The position numbers were made by a program, and so were the translations under genes. A stretch of DNA of 64,000 nucleotides from Gnetum montanum (Eukaryota > Streptophyta > Gnetopsida > Gnetales > Gnetaceae), in assembly GCA_015680685.1 (NCBI GenBank), contig MNCI01026340.1, forward strand, positions 128,322 to 192,321, given 5' to 3'. This document shows positions 8,841-21,560 of this stretch, piece by piece; positions within the stretch are counted from its first letter, which is position 1; each line of letters opens with the position of its first letter. The notes beneath the pieces are model-generated. The model was given only the letters and a program-made list of their open reading frames with translations, was not told the DNA's origin and searched no databases.

Positions 8841-11612
8841 AAGGTGTTGATAGTTTGGATGATCCATTGTTTCCATGAAAATACCAGTGTCAAATTCATG
8901 AAGTAGTTTGCTTCTCAACTAAAAGTGTTGAGGAGAGAAAAATTAAGAAGTTTGATATGGTTGACATTTTTACATTCAATGAGTAATTGAATGATGACCC
9001 ATAGCTTCATGTTTAAGTAGTTTTCATCATTTGTGAGCTACAATGTTTGGATAGTGAGTGTCACATGTCACGTCACTTAACCTTCTATAGGTAGTCACTT
9101 TCCATATGGGACCATTAGAGCCTAACTTTATAATCTTAGGGGCCATAGCTCTAGGTCCTATATGTTTCCCACAAACACCCTCATGAACCTCCTCTAGGAA
9201 TGTTCTGGCTTCAATTTTACCTAAGTACTTTAGTAATATGCCATTGTAGGATTGTCAACATAATGTGTTATCACCTACAATGACATACTACTTTGAGTAG
9301 TTATGCACAACATCCTTTTTAGTAGTCAAGCATTGTGAGGATACGCCATGCATAAAGTAGAATTTAATATCATCATACCACTCCATGGCAGGAGCAATAT
9401 GAACAACGGTCACAAAGGTATCCTCGGTGTTCTGCATGATGGAAATAGCACAGTCCATGGTTAAGGTGGACAACTTACTAAACACATATGGCATAACAAT
9501 GAGGGCTAGTGTTGCGATTGCATTAGCTATGGTGTTCTCATTTTGGGGCATGTGTTGGATATTAATGTCTACAAAATTTTTTAACAATTGCTTTCCTAGG
9601 TCATAATAAGGTTGTAAGTGTTTGGCTTTATATGCATAGAATTCATTACTTGGGTAACCATAAGTTGTAAATCACCTTTGATAATTAAGCATCTAATTCC
9701 TAGGTCATGAGCTATCATCATCCCTTTGATTAAACCCTCATGCTTTGCTATGTTTTTTGTGCATAGAAACTAAAAATAATAGGCAAAGGGTTGGATTTCA
9801 TCAAAAGGAAACATTACGATGGTAGCAGCATTGGGCCCATGGGAAATTGAAGCTTCATCAAAGTGCATTACCACCTCAGAATACTTAGGCACTTGGGTAA
9901 TGGTATTAAGGTGCTCATTAAGGAACTTGGGATCTATGATTTCTTGGTCATCAATAAGTGAAACTATGAGTTGCATGATTGTAGATTAACCTTTCATTGA
10001 GGATTGAAAGATGTAATGAAGATCAAATTCTACAGTTCTAGCTTTTCATTGGGCTATATAGCTACTTTCGTAAATGTTGGTCATTATGGCTCTAAGCACA
10101 TTTTCTTTGCAAATGACATTGACTTGGCTTTTGAAAAGGTAGTGTCTCCACTTCTTTAGTGAGAAGACTAGTGCTAGATAATACTTCTTCACTTCAATGT
10201 GTCATGGGCAACTAATGCATTACTAAGGTAGTGTACCAGCATTTCTACTTAGTCTTCATGTTTTTGTTAGTGTATAGAGGTAATGGATGTGTCAGAGTTG
10301 GTAAGATAAATGTAAAATAGTTTACCCTCTTATGGAGGATAAACTATTAGTAGTTGTGCCAACTCATAATTAAGGTTTTCAAAGTCTTCTTGGCATTGAG
10401 CCATCCACTTGTAGTGAACCCCTTTCTTAAGCAGGTGTTGCATGGGCTGTAACTTATTCATAAGACTAGTGATGAACCTATGAATAAATTGCAATCTACC
10501 TTGTAATCTTCAAAGCTACTTAAGGTTACTAAGCATTGCTAATTTCGATAGGGCCTTAATATTATTAGGATTGATACATATCCCTACTTTAGATACTATA
10601 AAGCCAAGCATTTTATCGATCTTGATATCGAAGAAACATTTCTTAGGATCGAGCCCAAGTTCATACTTGAGGCATCATTTAAGCATAAGATCTAGGTCAT
10701 TAGCATGGTCATTGGCCACTTTGGACTTAACAACTATATTATCCATGTAATAATTGAGTAAACCTAGCATCTAATCACTAAAGATATAGGTCATAGATCA
10801 TTGATAGGTTGCTCCTGCATTCTGAAGGCCAAAGGGCATCATGGTATAGCAAAAGGTACCCCCAGGGGTTATGAAGGTCATGCTAAGTTGGTGCTCTAGG
10901 TTGATCCTAATCTAGTTGTACCTCAAGAATCCATCCATAAAGAACAACAAGGCATGTCCAATCATAGTATCAATAAGTTGATTAATACTAGGTAAAGGGA
11001 AGTCATCCTTGATAGTGGCTTTATTTAGGTCTTGAAAATTGATGTAAATAAAGATACTCCCATTTTTCTTAGGGACTACCACTATGTTGGCCACCCATTC
11101 TACATAGTCGATAGCCCTAATGAAACTAGCTTTGTAGATCTTTAATATCTCATCATGAACTTCCAAGGCCAAATTAGATCTAATTTTGGACACTTTTTCT
11201 TAATTGGAATAATTATAGGATCTAGTATGATGTTGTGATTGACTAAGCATGGGTCTAGGCCTAGCATATCTTCATATGATTAGGAAGAGAAATCAATTTT
11301 TCCTTATAGAACATTGGTGATGTCTTGAGCCTGTTGAAGTTTTAGTGAGGAACTTAGCTTAAGGGTTTACACCTCACCACTATGTGTTGTGAAAGGAACC
11401 TCAACTAGAGAGTCTCTGGTTATGTTGCCTACCTCTAAGGCAAGGGTTTTTACTAGGTTTTTAGGCCATTCTAGAGGTTTCTCTATTAAGGCTACATGGT
11501 TAGCAAGACTCTCAAGCTCAAGATCTAGGCAATTAGGGTTGATATACCATTCTACATCACCATAGAATCCACTTAGGCTCAAAGGTAGACCAATTTGCTT
11601 CCAAGTACTCAT
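8841..11612 (-). pseudogene. Element D: Tat-like Ty3/gypsy pol (RT, RNase H, integrase N-terminus), decayed
   Basis: Read right to left on the - strand. 11367-11612 is an ORF in the protease to RT spacer. 10912-11193 is RT fingers and palm (VVVPKKNGS, NFQDLNKAT, DDFPLPSI, FMDGFLRYN). About 10.9-10.3 kb continues RT (MMPFGLQNAGATYQ) with the catalytic box reading YMDN near 10735-10750. About 10.1-9.4 kb is RNase H and linker (MHFDEASISHGPNAA at 9.85 kb, PQNENTIANAIATLA at 9.54 kb). About 9.28-8.97 kb is the integrase zinc-binding part (EVHEGVCGKH, then a KCQ remnant). The integrase core should follow but is cut by the LTR of element C. PKKNG and the RNase H phrases are typical of Tat rather than Athila. 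Many in-frame TAG codons: non-functional. Confidence 0.75.
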
Positions 11613-12285
11613 ATTTTAATCCTACATGTCAACTAGAAGCATATTAAGTAGCACTTGGATAAAAGTGAATAAAAAATGCTAAAATGCTATAAAATTATGC
11701 AAATTCATGCTATTGTAATGTAAAAAAGGCTATCCAAGGCTATAAATAGAGTAAAAACAAGTAAACAAAGTGGAACAAGGGGAAAATAAAGGGAAGTATG
11801 AGAAATATAACTACAAATAATCAACAAGGGATACAATTTTGTGAGTTTTAGGCCTTAGGAAGCCATGATGCCAAGTTAAAGCCTTGGTGGACTATAATGC
11901 TAGTTTAAGGCTTTAATGGGCCATGATGCCAGTTTAAGGCCATAGCAGGCAATGATCACATGATGCCCTATAGTGATTAGGGAAGGCCAAACCCCACTAT
12001 TTGATACTAATCAATGGCTAAACAAAGGTAAATAAGGCTATACAAAGGCAAGAAATGAAAATATAAAGCTACAAAGTCAACAACACAACACAAGCCCAAT
12101 AGCAAGCTGAAACATCATGATCAAATTAATCCTAACAAGCTACATATGGTGAAATGTGGCTAATATAGGTAAAAAAAAGATTAGATTTTGCCAATTTTAG
12201 GCCTTAGCAAGCCATGGCTTAAGGCTACAAGGCTATTAGGTGAGTTTAGGCATTAGTGAGAGCTATTTCTAGGCTGTTTAGACCC
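11613..12285. repeat. AT-rich spacer with short degenerate repeats
   Basis: No coding potential seen. It contains three units of a roughly 30-bp motif built on GCCAGTTTAAGGCCATAG (about 11865-11960), and another trace near 12210-12240. The same motif family appears near 21843-21950 and forms a 13-unit array at 60914-61335. Confidence 0.5.
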
Positions 12286-12289
12286 AAAA

Positions 12290-15200
12290 ATCAAGATTTT
12301 CAAGGCTTCCATAGTTTCTCCCCTTGTTTCCACACTAGCTAGCATGGAAGAAGAGACCCTAAGCATGGAGACTAAGGAAAGTGGATTTTGGGGCATCCAA
12401 AGGTCCAAAATTGAGATTATGGGGCCTTCCCAAGGTAGCACAAGGCCAGATCTATCAAAACTGGGCACTCTAGAGCTTAGTAAAGGTTAAAAATAGGTTA
12501 TGGAGCTCAACCCCCTTGCTTCCATGTTGGCTAGTGTGGAAGAGAGGGGGTTCAATGTAGAAAACCAAAATCCAATAAAAAGCAAGGTCAAACATGGTTA
12601 AATAGATAGCCAGAACTTAGATTTGGAAGTTGTACATCCCCTAGCTTTGTTTTGAGGCCATTTGAGTCAGTTTTGGGTGTCAAAACATGTTGAAATGGCT
12701 TCCCCCTTCTTCCACACTAAGCATAGCATCCCCAGCATGGAAGAATGGGGGAACACTTGTTCCATGGATTCAGGATGTTTTGGGAAAACATCGTCTAAGT
12801 CTCTAGGCTCCTAGGACTATAGATCATGATTCTACAAGTTTCACATTGATTTTGGTCATGTTTGGAGATCATTCAAGGGTACCTGATAACTTACCCCCTA
12901 TTTCCATGTTGGAGGAGTTACTCCATCATGGAAGATTGGGTGAAGGAGTTTTGAGGACCAAAACAAGGTCAAATAAGCATAATTTGAAGGCTATGAGGTG
13001 CTAAGCTTCTTCAGGGTAGGTTTTTGATTTCTAGGAGTGTCATGTTGCCACCAAAAGTGGAAAAGAAGCTTTGTCACCTTATTTTCATGTTACATAGCAT
13101 GGAATAAGGCTTTTCTATCATGGATGGGATAAGAATCGTAGTTCTAGAAAAATTCAAGTTACAATCAACTATGCATGTTAGCTCCCAAAGTTGCTGAGGT
13201 CAAGAGCTAGGGTTCTAGGTCTATATTTGGTAATTTTGAGTGTTCCTAAGTTCTTTTTGAAATTCATCCTTTCTTCCATACTAGGGATGTTGTGCTCAAT
13301 ATGGAATATTTGGGGGAATAACTTTTGGCCATATGAGATCAGTTTCCTAAGGTTTGAAGGCTCCAATGGATGTTGACAAGATTCTAGGATGCATGCAAGG
13401 TCATTTAATGTCATTTTGAGGTATCTATGAGCCCCAAATGAGTCCCCCATTTAGTATCCAAGTTTTCCAATGTGAAAGATAGGGTCTCTAGCATGGAAGA
13501 ATCACTAATATCAGATCTAGACCAATTTTGGCCTTAATTGACTATGCATGTATGCCTTCGTGGTTGAGGACTAGGGTTTAGGATCAAAACTAGTTAATTT
13601 GGAGGCTCTCTAGATGGTTTTTGAGCTTTCACATTAGGAATGATATGCTTAGTATGGAATATTAGGATGATTAGCTTGTTACCCATTTGGAATATTAGAA
13701 GGTGTAAAACTGGTCTTAGGATCCATGTAAAGTTCTAGGATGTTGGCTTGAGGTGTCTAAGGGTTATTTTTGAGATCCCTGAAAGTTCCCCCTTACTTCC
13801 ATGTTGTCTAGCATGGAAGAGGTGGCTCTTAACATGGAAGAACTAAGGGACCCTAATTTTTACCATTTTCTATCATTTCTTGCCATGCATGTGCATTCCT
13901 AACATTGCTAGTGTTGACTACTATTGCCTATTATCAAAACTTGGTTATTTCAAGGGTTGTTACATGGTTTTTTATGTTCCCCCTTTCTTCCAGCTATGGT
14001 TCCCATGATAAACATGGAGGACTAGGAGAAAATGATTTTTGACTATCCATGATCAATTTTGAAGAGTTTGAGAGTCCTAGGATGAGTAGATAGGGTCTTG
14101 GGATGCACATGAGGCTTCCTGGTGTCTGTTTGAGGTATCTAAAGGCTATTTTTGAGTCTCCCCAAAGTGCCCACCTTTTCCTTTCATGTTGGCTAGCATG
14201 GTAGAGGTGGCTCCTAGCATGGAGAAACTAGGAGCATTTGCTTTTTGCTAATTGTTTCTAGTTTTTTCTATGCATGTTTGTTTACAAGGTCACTGGTGTT
14301 GACTATTGATGCCTAAATTCAAAATTTGATCACTTTGATGGCTATGAGAGGGTTTTTAGGCTTTTCCCCTCCATCCATGCTAGGGCTAGGATGCTTATCA
14401 TGGATGGGATTCTTCTTAATGTGAAGAACCAAAGGGGAACAAGTTTTGATCATTTTAGGTAACTTCTAGAAGTTTAATGGCTTCCAGAAGGATTCAGTTA
14501 CTTTTGGAAGTTAAATTACATGTAAACGTCAATAGTTTTGGCTTCTCCCCTTTCATCCATGCTACGACTAGAATGCTCAGCATGGATGAGGTTCTCCCTA
14601 GCATGGAAGAACCTTAGGGGGTTGATTTCTGTTGATTTTTAACATTGTAGTGGCTTCCAAAGAGGCTTTCTAGGTTCTAGTGTTAGTTCAAGATAATTTA
14701 AGATTGTTTTCTTGCTTCTACGATCCTCCACTAACATTCCTAGATCCATCCATCTTGTTTCCATGCTAGGCAATGTGGAAGAGGTCTCCCCTAGAATGGA
14801 AGAATAAAGAAAGACATATCTAGACTAGTTAGACATCTAATTGACAATGCATGTCATCCTTTGATGTTTCTAGTATCGATGGTTAACATCGAATGTCAAG
14901 ATCTAATGGTTTGGAGGCTCCTAGGTACCTCATGCAACCTGCACCCTTCTTCCACATTAGGCATGATGTCCCTAGTGTGGATGAGATAAGGATGCTAGTT
15001 TTGTGTCATTTTTTACTACTTTTTAGGTCTTTGAAAGCTCTAGGGGGTTTTGGTAGGGTCTAGGGATCACTAGGGTAGGTTATTTGGCTATTTTGGGTTA
15101 CAACTTTGGTTTTCCTACATACCCCCTAGGTTTTCACACTAGCTCCATGCTAGGTAGCATGGAGGGAGGATTCACCAATGTGAAACTAGCTATGGATGGC

Positions 15201-15760
15201 CAATCAAGCTGTCTAAGGGTCAATCTAGGCTACTAGAGACTATGAGGGGGTACTAGGCTTTGAGACATGGCTACTAAGTAATCAGTTTGGGTAATTTTTA
15301 TCTTCCCCCCATCCATCCACATCTGGGCTAAGATGCCTAGCTTGGATGAGACTTCCCCCAACTTGGAACTACCATATCCCAAATTTTTAATGACTTTCAA
15401 CTAGGTTTGATGAGGTTCCATAGCTACAAGGGGTGCTTGGAGGGGTTCTTGGTCATGTGAACCCACTTTGGGAGTCAAAACATAGGCTGGATGGGTGTTT
15501 GGTGGGAGGGGGGAAAGGGGTAAGAATGGGTGTTACCTACTTTCTTCCATGTTGGGTATTTTTGCCCTAGTTTGGAAACCCAAGTTGCATAGCTTTGTAA
15601 ATCTCTAATGTCCTTTTTTGGGAGTCTGGGGTTGAAAAAGACAGGTTGTAGCTACTAAGAATGGTAAAAGGCTATGTTTTAATGGTTTTATTAAGTGAGA
15701 TCCATGCTGGGCATGACATCCCTAGCATGGATGCATGGGAGTTAAGGCTTGATTATTTTT
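12290..15760. repeat. Tandem array of about 190-bp units with palindromic cores
   Basis: About 19 imperfect units are visible by a recurring core of the form CTTCCATGCTAGG ... CCTAGCATGGAAG, an inverted repeat with arms of 8-13 bases. Cores sit near 12320, 12510, 12700, 12895, 13085, 13275, 13470, 13630, 13795, 13985, 14185, 14370, 14550, 14760, 14950, 15135, 15310, 15545 and 15700, so spacing is mostly 160-210. Flanks alternate between two kinds: one with TATGCATGT and a following TTGGTTATTT-like stretch, and one with GAGGTATCTAAGG. This suggests an about 370-bp dimer. Units are diverged and have no ORF. Satellite-like arrays are known in untranslated regions of Tat elements. Confidence 0.7.
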
Positions 15761-15898
15761 CTAAGTGTCAAAAGTGCTCAAAATTTAGCGTTGATGCAAT
15801 TTTTAGACCAAGAGTGAGGGTGTATAGTGGGGCTCGCAACTAAAAATTTTTCAATTTTGAATTTTTAGCTTAACTCTTACCAATCTCAACATGAAAGA

Positions 15899-16020
15899 NN
15901 NNNNNNNNNNNNNNNNNNNNNNNNNNNNNNNNNNNNNNNNNNNNNNNNNNNNNNNNNNNNNNNNNNNNNNNNNNNNNNNNNNNNNNNNNNNNNNNNNNNN
16001 NNNNNNNNNNNNNNNNNNNN
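15899..16020. other. Assembly gap (122 N)
   Basis: A run of 122 N. The sequence on both sides is AT-rich and the gap lies just right of the 190-bp array, so the array may be longer than shown. Confidence 0.99.
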
Positions 16021-17929
16021 AAATTTTGTAAGTTTTGATCACAATTACATTTTTCACAAATAGCACATTAGAAGAGAGACCATGAAAATATTTCTTGTTG
16101 CAGAGAACATCAATTTTCAATGTGGAAGCTTCCAATATTTCTTGAAACTTGTTGAACCTCTATTCTTCCCAGATTTCAACCATTCCTAGCATTGTTGTAA
16201 CAACTATGGCATCCAAGTAGCATGGAGGGAAGAACTAGAATCATGGAATTTAGAAGGAAAATAAGAATGCCAGGGAGCTATTAGAACTACCTATATCCAT
16301 TTTGATTTAGGCTTCATCCATGGCTACTCCAAGGTAGGCAATTGTAGCCATTTTTATCTTAGTTTCTAGCTAATTTTCTTGTTTTTCTTACCATATGTGG
16401 GGCTATTCTCTTTAGATCTATGTTGATGGAGGGGGCAAAACAAAATTTTGACAAAATCCCACCTCTTATTTTTGTTGTTTCTACGTAGATCTATGGTCAT
16501 TTCATTCTTTTGGCTTTGGTAGATTTGATTTTCAAAATTAGGTAGATTTGATTTTCAAAATTAGGCTTGCTATGTTCATGCTTTTTCCCAAAATTTGGGG
16601 GTAGGGCCATTTTTCTCAAATCTAGGCTTAAATCTTTGTCAAAATTTAATTCTAATAAAATCCTACCACTTTATTTTGATTTTTCAAATGGGTATCTATT
16701 ATTTTGGCTATTTTTTGTGGCTACATTAATTTGGGTTTTATGAATTTTTAGCTTTTGGGTGACTTTTGCATGAAAAAAGCAAGAAATATTGTGTATTTTT
16801 TCTTAAGAAAATATATTCATATTTTAAGAATTTGATGTTTGTTTTGTAGCCCTATGTTTGATCTTTCCAATGGCTATTTTCTCATTCAATTTGGGTTAAT
16901 AACAACAAAATTATGGTTGTTTTTGTAAGGTCATGTAGTAAGGTTTTTTATGCCATCTTTTAGAATTCCATGTAGATTCATGAATTTCTTCTAAGAAAAC
17001 AGCAAGGGTTTTGGTTGTATTTTGGTTATGGATAGGTGGGTCTTGGCTTTAGCTTTTCAATAGAGGTGGAACTATTCATTTTGGATTAGAAACAAAATTT
17101 TAATGCATTTCACTAAGCTTTTGTGAAAAGGGAATTTGTGCCATTTTCATATTTTTATCCAAATTAATGAACTTTTTCTGAATAAACAAAAAAGGTTTTG
17201 AATTTATGTTAAGCATGGGTGCATAGGGCTTGATTCATGATTTTAAATGGGGATGGGATCACTTTGGTTGGAACTCAAAAAAAATTTTGATGAATTTTTT
17301 ACCAATCCTACGCTCAATGGGGTTAATGGTGATGACTACGGTTTTGCTAATTTTGGTTAAGTTTTATGCAAAACAATGGCTATGTGTTTCTAGTTGTAAT
17401 GGTCATGGCTAAAAGATTTATGATTTAAGGATTCATTTTGTGGTGAAATCACTAAAATTAGAGCTTGGATGAATTTTTAATAAATTTTCAGTTATTGTTG
17501 TGTCAATAAGGTTAAATTTTGGTTATAGCACTTTACCCCTTTGGAGATGGATGTGATTGACATGTGTAGAGGTTTATCTTGTCAACTTCCATGCCTTTGG
17601 GAATTTTCTAATACTTTTATCATGCCCTAAAATTGGTTTTGAATGTTACAAGTATTTTTTTCTATTTTTGGTAACTTTTATGCTAATGGATATTTTCTAG
17701 GCTCTAAATTTGGTTATGTGTCACTTGATATGTTACCTAGGCTATAATGTTTTAGCTAATGTATAAGGCTATAAAAGGTTGTAATTATATTGGCATGAAT
17801 TCTTTAAGAAAATCTGGATAAACACCTTAGAGCTTTTTATGGAGGCTAATTTCACCCATAACTAGGATGTTTTTGCAAGCTTGCTAAGAAATTTCAATTG
17901 TTCCTAATATTTTTGCTTTGCCATGCAGG
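16021..17929 (+). other. AT-rich, T-rich stretch upstream of the split ORF; no gene seen
   Basis: Long T-rich runs and no convincing coding frame. One perfect 23-bp tandem duplication occurs (16518-16540 and 16541-16563). The texture resembles the opposite strand at about 26.3-26.9 kb, so both may derive from the same untranslated or LTR region of a Tat-like element, but I could not align them with confidence. Confidence 0.4.
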
Positions 17930-20900
17930 GTCTTTCTAAAGCCCATACTCATCATTGTGGAGTTTTCCTGCATCCTATGCTAAATTGGCCACCCCAAGGC
18001 CAATTACCCTTTGCTTGATATGACCTTAAACAAGGTCTCATTTTGGTTCTGGCCAAGGACATGGGAATTCTTTGCTTACTTCCTTCAAAACTTTAGTGTG
18101 ATGTTGTGATCACACTTGTCTCTAGATGTGGCCAAGGTTATAGTGGAGACACTAATGCCTCAAGCATCTAACCTGGTTTCTAGGTTTATTATTAACAATC
18201 CACTTCTGAAGATAGCAAGGAAAACTACAGACATGATCAGTCCATGCTACCTCATGGAGATTTGGACTATGCTAGGGTATAGTCAATATAATGCTAACAA
18301 TACTCTGATGGTGGAACATAGAGCCCACATGCTATTCCAAAATCCACTTGGCACCATGTAACATTTAAAGGGGTGAGCATGGTTATTATAGATTTTTTTA
18401 TGTTTTTTTTGGCTATATTGGCTAAACTACCTTTTCTAACTTCATCAATTTTGTGAACTTCTTGCAGGTATGAGGTTAGTGATTAAGGCTTGATCACTAA
18501 TGATCAAGCCTTGGTAGTGGCTCAAACTACCTTAGATGTATTTACCAAGGCCTCTAGATTAGAAGTGTTGTGTATGAATAGTTAAGAAGAGGCTTTGATG
18601 AATACACCAATAGATTCAACCTTGTCTACAAGAAGTGAGTGGATGAGAGGATGATACACAACTAGTGGATGGGCTCTAAGAGCTCCTTGGATCAGACCTA
18701 GTAGGTGATACCTCTACTCAAATCACATCAAAGAAGAAGAAGAAAGGTAAACATAAAGGCTATAGTTTATAATGTTTTATGGTTATGAAAATTCTAAATG
18801 TTCTATTGCTTTAATTAGTTATTAAACTTGCTTATGTTGATGCTAAATGTTGGTTGTTGCCTTGCAAGACCCTCCACCTCTACTAATATCACCTTACTAG
18901 TTGTAGGCCAGCATGAGGATACCCTCATCTTGAAGTTTGGTGAGGTGATACTAGCACGGGAATGGTTGAAAGGGGCAGGTTCTTGGGTACATTCAAGCGA
19001 ACATTCAGTGTGAGTTTGCTTGATTTGTTTATGATAACTATCCCTTCCATCCCCTTCATGGAGATGCTTCACCTTATAAACTCATACAATGAAAAGGCCA
19101 ATCTCTTCCACATCACCTTCTAAGGTGTGTCAATTACCATAGCCATCAATGAGCGCACCTTTTGCAACTTCTTTGATGTCCCCACTAACAGGGCAAAGGT
19201 TTCCACTAGAATAGTGAAGCAAGCGAATCATTGTGAGGAAGTTTTGGAGTGGCTTGGTGCAAGCATGGGCCACTTTAAAATTTCCCTAGATAACTTCACA
19301 AATCATGATGCAAAGGCTTTATACCCTTTGTTTAGATCCCATGTGTTTCCTAAATTATTATCACAAAAGAAGGTAATCGGCATCCTACAGGGGTAGACCT
19401 TCAAGAAGAACTTGATAGATGACGTCAAGTTCAATTGGATGGCTAATTTTGCTATTGGACTTTAGGATGAGATCCTTAGACTTAGTGAGAACACCTCTAC
19501 CATAATCCACACACATCTTACATTTTTTGTAGGTTACTTGAAAAGGTTCATGAACTTCTTGGTGGTGTGAAGGAATACATGATGGATTGTCCAAGACTAA
19601 GAACAACTTTCTAAACTTGGATAAGGCACATTTATCCAACAGTGTAGGCATAGAATCCATTGAAGGGGATGGATGATTCACTATCCATTACTACCAAATA
19701 TTTTGGTGTCATACGATGAAAATCCCTTGATAGCCTATAGGAGGATCCTCTCATGATCTCAGTGAGTGTCTTGGAGGCCAGACAGTGATGTAGAGAAGCC
19801 AATTGAGAAGCTATTGCCAAGTTCAAGAGGCCCATAGAGGAACCACCACCAACATCATACCAACCTACCCTAAAGAAGCTTAAGTGTGAGCTTAATTCAT
19901 CACAACAGGTAGTCATAGGTAAGCTTTATTTATGTTTTGACTATTCTATGTTTTAAGGTATTATGGCTATATTATGATTTCTTATGATAAATGGTTTTCT
20001 ATGTACTATGGTTGTTAACAAGAATTAGGTCATGGTAGCCCACACTACCATGAAGGAGGAGGCATAAATACATGTAGCTATTGTAGCTAAGGAGGAACAA
20101 AGGTGTGTAGAGGAGGCACTCCTACAGCAACATGAGGCTGAAGGGTTTGCCAATGTTAATCTAGACATTTTTTTTGGTGAGGTAGCAGTGAGCACATCCC
20201 CCTTCATCATCCTAGAGGAGGAGGAGGAGGAGCAAGGTATGCATGTGTCTTTACACTTCTTATTATATTTTACTATGTTAAGTTTGATTTTCATCCTAAC
20301 TATTGAAATATTGTTATGTTGACAGTAATTTCTTAGCCACCAATTCAAGCCCATGTCCTTAATTTTTCATGTGAAACCATTGATAGATGTCCTAAACAAG
20401 GTAGAATTCATGCATAGGATGGATAAGGACATCATTAACCAATTGCACTTGAGATAGGTAACAAATTTATTTTCTATGCTTTAGTTATTTTGCTATGTCA
20501 TTAGTTAAATATATGCTATGGCTATCTTAGGTTGTACACTATGTTTATGGTTATGGTTATATTTTAGTAGTGCCTTCCATGGAGTGGGACCCTAGCCAAG
20601 ACATGGAGATTGAATCCTTGCCAAAGCTTCCCTCTTATGTCTCTAGTGTACCCTTGAATTTATATGAGACTGCTATTGATCTAGCAATGTCATGTGCCAA
20701 AAACTCATGGGAGATGGAGAGGTCCAACAAACCCCTATGGGAATAGGTTATGGCATTGAGGTAGAAAAATCAATGATATTATAAGCTTAAGGACTGCAAG
20801 GCCTTTGTCGAAGCTTAAGTGGCTAACTTAGGGGAATTGTAGACCAAAGAGATCATGTGACCCTACTACTAACATGCTATCTGGGACAAAGTAGCACTCT

Positions 20901-21560
20901 CACATAAGATGGTAGAATAGTAGATGTAGATGGACCTCATCTCGTAGAAGGTTAAGAATTAGAAGGATCACTATGCTTGGATCCTAGAGTGTGGTAGGAA
21001 GCAAAATGACCACAACCAGTAGTATAAAGTTGATCATGAGGCCTAACTAATGTGGATCAAAGAGGAGTTAGTTGAATAGTGTAAGATAGAGCTATTCATT
21101 TAGAGGATCCAAGTAGAGAGTGCATATTAGCTCTTTGAGAGTACCTTCATGGTGGAAAAATCCCTTACTCCTTAGATTACCACTGTTTCAGGTGAGACCT
21201 CTATAGCTACTATTACCCAAAAGCTAGGTACTTCAACTGCAATTGTTAGGGTTAGCATCCTCATCAACATTGATCATGGGGATATTAACTAGGTCAATAT
21301 GACAAAGCACCAAATCCTCCATCATTTGGCGGATGACCTTCTACATCTACTTTCAAAAGTCATGAAGCCAAAGTCCCCATAGGTTTTATTCATCTTATGT
21401 TTTAGTTTTTGTTTTATGTTATGGTTTTAGGTATTGGTTACTAACTGGCTATGTGTTGTTCTATTTTAGAGATTAGGAGATATTGGTGACCCTAGAAATG
21501 AGGGTGGGAATAACCCACCACTTCCTCCTTTGGGTGCCTCTAAGTATTCTTCATTTTCCT
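17930..21560 (+). pseudogene. Decayed multi-exon ORF, possible antisense extra ORF of a Tat-like element
   Basis: Coding-like blocks are separated by small introns with GT...AG ends: 18747-18868, 19919-20028, 20237-20325, 20458-20567 and 21383-21469 (87-122 bases, T-rich, several ending TTTTAG or GACAG). Near 19040-19400 the frame encodes FMEMLHLINSYNE ... GVSITIAINERTFCNFFDVP ... ALYPLFRSHVFP, which has the feel of the plant transposon-associated domains found in retroelement extra ORFs (PF20167 or plant mobile domain type); this is a resemblance only. The exon 20029-20236 ends in a run of glutamates. The exon 20568-21382 is glutamine- and lysine-rich and coiled-coil-like, with many in-frame stops, mostly TAG in place of CAG. 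It opposes the direction of the flanking Tat pol and gag-pro. Function unknown. Confidence 0.45.
18485..18512. repeat. Perfect 12-bp-arm hairpin
   Basis: AAGGCTTGATCA, loop CTAA, then TGATCAAGCCTT. It lies in an exon-like part of the split ORF just after a possible splice acceptor. Perfect arms in a decayed background are notable; a role is not evident. Confidence 0.85.
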
